Shown here one piece after another: positions 6,466-9,049 of a DNA stretch of 9,049 bases. The position numbers were made by a program, and so were the translations under genes. The DNA is from Actinomycetota bacterium. GTDB lineage: Bacteria; Actinomycetota; Acidimicrobiia; Acidimicrobiales; Microtrichaceae. How positions within the stretch are numbered: the stretch's first letter is position 1; each line of letters begins with the position of its first letter. Below the pieces are notes generated by a model. That model was given only the letters and a program-made list of their open reading frames with translations, made no database searches and was not told where the DNA came from. The stretch lies in assembly GCA_018268735.1 (NCBI GenBank), contig JAFDWA010000049.1, positions 1-9,049 on the forward strand, given 5' to 3'.

Positions 6466-8067
6466 ATGGACGAGTTCGACTACGTGGTCCTCGGAGGAGG
6501 TTCGGCCGGCTGCGTCGTCGCCAGCCGGCTGAGCGAGGATCCGTCGGTCAGCGTCTGCCTGCTCGAGGCGGGCGGCGAGGGACGCAACGTGTTGATCCGC
6601 GCGCCGCTCGGCTTCGTCATCGGCATGCCGCGTGGCATCAACAGCTGGAACTACCAGACCGTGCCGCAGTCGGGGCTGAACGGTCGGCGAGGCTTCCAAC
6701 CGCGCGGCAAGGCCCTCGGTGGGTCGTCGACCATCAACGCGATGATCTACGCCCGCGGGCACCGCTCGGACTTCGACCGCTGGGCAGAGGCGGGCAACCC
6801 GGGCTGGGGCTACGACGACGTCCTTCCGTACTTCAAGAAGTCCGAGTCGAACGCGATCCACCGCGACTCGCCGTTTCACGGCGTCGACGGCCCCTTGCAC
6901 GTGACCGGTCTGCGCAGCCCGAGTCCCCTCAACGACGTGTTCCTGCGGGCGTGTCAGTCGCAGGGCATCCCGTTCAACCCGGACTACAACGGCGCCGAGC
7001 ACCACGGCTGCTACCACGTGCAGGTCACCCAGCTCGATGGTGAGCGACACTCGGTCGCCGCCGCGTTCATCCACCCGAACCTCGACCGTCCGAACCTGGA
7101 GGTCCGCACCGGCGCCCACATCACCCGCATCCGCTTCGACGGACGGCGGGCGAGCGGCGTGGAGCTCCACCGGGGTCGCGAGACCCACGTGGTGCGGGCC
7201 CGACGCGAGGTCGTCGTGTCCGCCGGAGCGTTCGGCACGCCGCAGATCCTCATGGCATCGGGCGTCGGACCCGGAGCGCACCTGCAGGCGATGGGGATCA
7301 CGCCTGTGGCCGACGTGGCCGGGGTCGGACAGAACCTGCAGGACCACATCTCGGCGCTCCTCATCTACCGGGCGAAGGTCCCCGACGGCACCGTCGGCGT
7401 CACCCCCGGCGGCGTGGCGCGCATCCTCGCCTCGATGTGGGAGTGGACCCGGCACCGGACCGGTCTCGTCACGAGCTGCGCTGCGGAGTCCGGCGTGTAC
7501 TACCGCTCGGATCCCGACGTCGATGTGTCCGACATGGAGATGGAGCTGATCATCGGCATCGGCGACGACCACGGGCGCAAGGTCCACACCGGTCACGGCT
7601 ACTCGGCGCACCTGCTGCTGGCCCGACCGAAGAGCATCGGCGAGGTGCGCCTGGCGAGTCCCGACACCCATGTGGATCCGCTCATCGACCCGAGGTTCTT
7701 CGGCCATCCCTACGACATGGAGACGCTGGTCAAGGGCACGCAGGTCGCGCTCGACATCATGGGCGATCCGGCCTTCGACCCCTACCGCGGCGACATGCTC
7801 ATCCACTACGAGCGTGACGACCCGGCGCAGATCGAGGCGACGCTCCGGGACCACGCGGACACCGAGTACCACCCGTGCGGGACGGCGAAGATGGGACCCG
7901 ACAGCGACCCGATGGCGGTGGTCGACGCGCAGCTGCGGGTCCGCGGCGTCGACGGGCTCAGGATCGCTGACGCGTCGGTGATGCCGACGATCACGAGCAA
8001 CAACATCCACGCGCCGGTCATCATGATCGGCGAGAGGTGCGCGGATCTGATCAAGGAGGCCACATGA
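6466..8067 (+). CDS. GMC-family FAD-dependent alcohol/choline dehydrogenase-like oxidoreductase
   Basis: A 533-residue glucose-methanol-choline oxidoreductase that would oxidise an alcohol to an aldehyde or ketone with FAD. The ADP-binding motif VVLGGGSAGCVVASRLSED lies at residues 7-25. GMC signature 1 is GKALGGSSTINAMIYARG, and signature 2 is GAFGTPQILMASGVGP. Near the C-terminus YHPCGTAKMG supplies the catalytic His469, and SNNIHAPVIMIGERCADLI places His515 where choline oxidase has Asn510. It therefore has a His-His pair as in aryl-alcohol oxidases rather than His-Asn. No signal peptide; cytoplasmic. The frame is open further upstream but ATG 6466 starts exactly at the family N-terminus. 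It is the first gene of an operon with an epoxide hydrolase-like and a PNPOx-like gene, so the substrate may be an epoxide-derived or terpenoid alcohol; this is inference. AAGGAGG near its end (8053-8059) serves downstream starts. Confidence 0.92.
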   Translation: MDEFDYVVLGGGSAGCVVASRLSEDPSVSVCLLEAGGEGRNVLIRAPLGFVIGMPRGINSWNYQTVPQSGLNGRRGFQPRGKALGGSSTINAMIYARGHRSDFDRWAEAGNPGWGYDDVLPYFKKSESNAIHRDSPFHGVDGPLHVTGLRSPSPLNDVFLRACQSQGIPFNPDYNGAEHHGCYHVQVTQLDGERHSVAAAFIHPNLDRPNLEVRTGAHITRIRFDGRRASGVELHRGRETHVVRARREVVVSAGAFGTPQILMASGVGPGAHLQAMGITPVADVAGVGQNLQDHISALLIYRAKVPDGTVGVTPGGVARILASMWEWTRHRTGLVTSCAAESGVYYRSDPDVDVSDMEMELIIGIGDDHGRKVHTGHGYSAHLLLARPKSIGEVRLASPDTHVDPLIDPRFFGHPYDMETLVKGTQVALDIMGDPAFDPYRGDMLIHYERDDPAQIEATLRDHADTEYHPCGTAKMGPDSDPMAVVDAQLRVRGVDGLRIADASVMPTITSNNIHAPVIMIGERCADLIKEAT

Positions 8068-8105
8068 ACGGCCACATGAACGGCCACATGAACGGCCACA
8101 TGAGC
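8058..8105 (+). repeat. Four tandem 12-bp repeats carrying ATGA
   Basis: GGCCACATGAAC occurs at 8058-8069, 8070-8081 and 8082-8093 exactly, and at 8094-8105 with one change (AGC for AAC). Every unit contains ATGA, so each offers a TGA stop in the GMC frame and an ATG start in the mini-ORF frame. The length is a multiple of three, so copy-number change would not shift frames. Confidence 0.97.
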
Positions 8106-8123
8106 AGGGAGGCCGGCCGATGA
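8064..8123 (+). CDS. 19-codon mini-ORF made of M-N-G-H repeats
   Basis: It encodes MNGH three times followed by MSREAGR and TGA. The first ATG (8064) overlaps the GMC stop as ATGA, and its stop (8121-8123) overlaps the next gene's ATG (8120) as ATGA. AAGGAGG at 8053-8059 lies 4 nt before the first ATG. The peptide matches nothing I know; it may serve only to carry ribosomes from the GMC gene to the epoxide hydrolase gene. It could also be an untranslated slippage product. Confidence 0.4.
   Translation: MNGHMNGHMNGHMSREAGR
8106..8112 (+). promoter_or_regulatory. Ribosome binding site of the epoxide hydrolase-like gene
   Basis: AGGGAGG lies 7 nt before ATG 8120, an optimal spacing, and lies directly after the last repeat unit. 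The gene can therefore initiate on its own as well as by coupling. Confidence 0.7.
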
Positions 8124-8500
8124 CACCGCAGGAGGTCGTGGGAGCGTTCATCGCGGCGATCGAGGCCCGCGACGTCGACGCAGCGCTGGCGCTCCTGGCC
8201 GAGGACGTCTCGTACGAGAACATGCCGATGGACCCGATCGTCGGCCGGGAGATGACCGGGATGGTGTTGCACTCCTACCTGGACATCTCCACCGATGTCG
8301 AGTGGCGCATCGTCCGTGAGGTCGTCGACGGCGACGTCGTGATCAACGAACGGGTCGACCGCTTCCACATCGGTGGCGGCTGGATGGAGCTGCCGGTCGC
8401 CGGGTTCTGGGAGGTGCGCGACGGGCTGATCACCCGGTGGCGCGACTACTTCGACATGACCGCCTACACGACGCAGCTCGCGGGGCTGACCGGTGGGTGA
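8120..8500 (+). CDS. Limonene-1,2-epoxide hydrolase-like protein (SnoaL/NTF2 fold)
   Basis: A 126-residue cone-fold protein. Limonene-1,2-epoxide hydrolase adds water to an epoxide to give a vicinal diol, using Arg99, Asp101 and Asp132, with Tyr53 and Asn55 positioning the water. Here YEN gives Tyr32/Asn34, NERVDRF gives Arg78/Asp80 and WRDYFD gives Asp109. The Asn-to-Arg gap is 44 residues in both, and the Asp-to-Asp gap is 29 against 31. All five residues are thus present at matching spacing, which favours a true hydrolase over a generic SnoaL-like protein. It is shorter than the Rhodococcus enzyme (149 residues) mainly at the N-terminus. Its ATG overlaps the mini-ORF stop, downstream of a GMC dehydrogenase that could oxidise the resulting diol. 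The natural substrate is unknown. Confidence 0.83.
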   Translation: MTPQEVVGAFIAAIEARDVDAALALLAEDVSYENMPMDPIVGREMTGMVLHSYLDISTDVEWRIVREVVDGDVVINERVDRFHIGGGWMELPVAGFWEVRDGLITRWRDYFDMTAYTTQLAGLTGG

Positions 8501-8518
8501 GGACGCCTCGGTTGGCTC

Positions 8519-8524
8519 GGGAGG
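8519..8524 (+). promoter_or_regulatory. Ribosome binding site that decides the start of the PNPOx-like gene
   Basis: GGGAGG lies 4 nt before GTG 8529. The alternative GTG at 8493 has only a weak GGGG upstream. Confidence 0.45.
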
Positions 8525-8528
8525 CGGG

Positions 8529-8996
8529 GTGACCTGGGGTGCGGTCGAGGCGGCGGCACCGGAGTTGGCGGCACGTGTTCGACAGATGTTCGACGCCGGA
8601 CGCCACAAGACCATCGCCACGCTGCGAGCGGACGGCGCTCCGCGGATCTCGGGCATCGAGTGCGAGTTCGTCGACGGCCACCTGCAGTTCGGCTCGATGA
8701 CCGGTGCACGCAAGGGAGCGGACCTGCACCGCGATCCGCGCTTCGCCCTGCACGGCCCGACGGTCCATCCCGAACCCGGCGCCGAGAGCACCTGGCCCGG
8801 TGAGGCGAAGATCGCCGGTCGGGCGGTGCCTGCCGGGCCGTTGACCGCGGGTCCCGACGGCGACGGCCCGGACGGCGAGTTGTTCGTCGCTGCGATCACC
8901 GAAGTGGTCGTGACCCACCTCGACGCCGAGGCCACGAATCTCGTGGTCGAGTCGTGGACGCCCGAACGTGGTGTCCGGGTCGTCGAACGGTCCTGA
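8529..8996 (+). CDS. Pyridoxamine 5'-phosphate oxidase-like split-barrel protein
   Basis: About 155 residues with a flavin-reductase/PNPOx-like split barrel. The start TWGAVEAAAPELAARVRQMF leads into HKTIATLRADGAPRISGIE, the first strands typical of this family. LQFGSMTGARKGADLHRDPRFAL follows, matching the region where the family binds the FMN or F420 phosphate. Proteins of this type in actinobacteria bind FMN, F420 or heme and reduce or sense small molecules; the cofactor cannot be told here. GTG 8529 has a ribosome binding site and begins where family homology begins; GTG 8493 would add 12 residues and overlap the upstream gene by 8 nt. It is the last gene of the GMC operon and could supply or use reducing power there, which is inference. 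TGA at 8994-8996. Confidence 0.75.
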   Translation: MTWGAVEAAAPELAARVRQMFDAGRHKTIATLRADGAPRISGIECEFVDGHLQFGSMTGARKGADLHRDPRFALHGPTVHPEPGAESTWPGEAKIAGRAVPAGPLTAGPDGDGPDGELFVAAITEVVVTHLDAEATNLVVESWTPERGVRVVERS

Positions 8997-9049
8997 CCTC
9001 GATCACGGGGCCGCCTCGCGTCGACCGGCGGATCGACGTCGTTGGTCCG
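8997..9049. other. Right-edge intergenic stretch with a weak hairpin
   Basis: No confident gene. CGTCGA (9019-9024) and TCGACG (9033-9038) could pair around an 8-nt loop, but no T-tract follows. On the minus strand a frame entering from the right edge ends in TGA at 9005-9003 after 14 codons. It could be the end of a convergent gene but cannot be recognised. Confidence 0.25.

Noticed and set aside
8058..8105. CRISPR array or attachment site
   Set aside because: The units are 12 bp with no spacers and no integrase or Cas gene is present.
8051..8123. Minus-strand F-M-W-P tetrapeptide repeat encoded by the 12-bp units
   Set aside because: It is just the reverse reading of the ATGA repeat, inside an antisense frame over the 3' operon.
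6430..8223. Minus-strand open frame of 597 codons antisense to the GMC gene
   Set aside because: Composition is typical of an antisense shadow and the plus strand encodes a complete GMC enzyme with all signatures.
9019..9038. Hairpin as a terminator of the right-hand operon
   Set aside because: The stem is only 6 bp with an 8-nt loop and no T-tract, so it is noted only as a weak structure.

Overview
The window is GC-rich chromosomal DNA with strong third-position G/C bias, dense gene packing and many GTG starts. This fits a high-GC Actinomycetota. Leaderless-type promoters (TANNNT 7-8 nt before a start codon) and the particular gene families suggest Acidimicrobiia (Ilumatobacter-like), but that placement is inference. 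I see no rRNA, tRNA, insertion sequence or CRISPR array.

Left part (1-2310, minus strand): a large glycoside-hydrolase-like protein with clan GH-D (alpha-galactosidase/raffinose synthase) features is followed, through a 4-nt GTGA overlap, by the first 18 codons of another gene that runs off the left edge. Divergent from it is a small DUF1622 membrane protein (2311-2685, plus). Its stop codon sits in the loop of an 8-bp hairpin that probably terminates it and the convergent unit.

Centre (2728-4681): an ECF sigma factor (SigE-like) and a single-pass membrane protein, probably its anti-sigma partner, form a minus-strand pair with a GTGA overlap. Between the sigma gene and a divergent glycosyltransferase are a candidate ECF promoter (GCAACC-N16-CGTC) and a small dyad.

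Right-centre (4681-6454, plus): a GT1/MGT-type glycosyltransferase runs directly into a toxin-antitoxin locus. The PIN/VapC toxin looks intact. The antitoxin keeps only its C-terminal, toxin-binding half, and that half is overprinted by the last ~24 codons of the glycosyltransferase in another frame. This looks like a deletion junction near 5836-5842.

Right (6466-8996, plus): a GMC-family FAD oxidoreductase, a 19-codon mini-ORF made of four 12-bp repeats that each carry ATGA, a limonene-epoxide-hydrolase-like enzyme with all five catalytic residues, and a PNPOx-like split-barrel protein form one tightly coupled operon. The content suggests epoxide/alcohol catabolism. The most unusual features are the stop/start repeat array between the GMC and epoxide hydrolase genes, and the half antitoxin fused out of frame to the glycosyltransferase.
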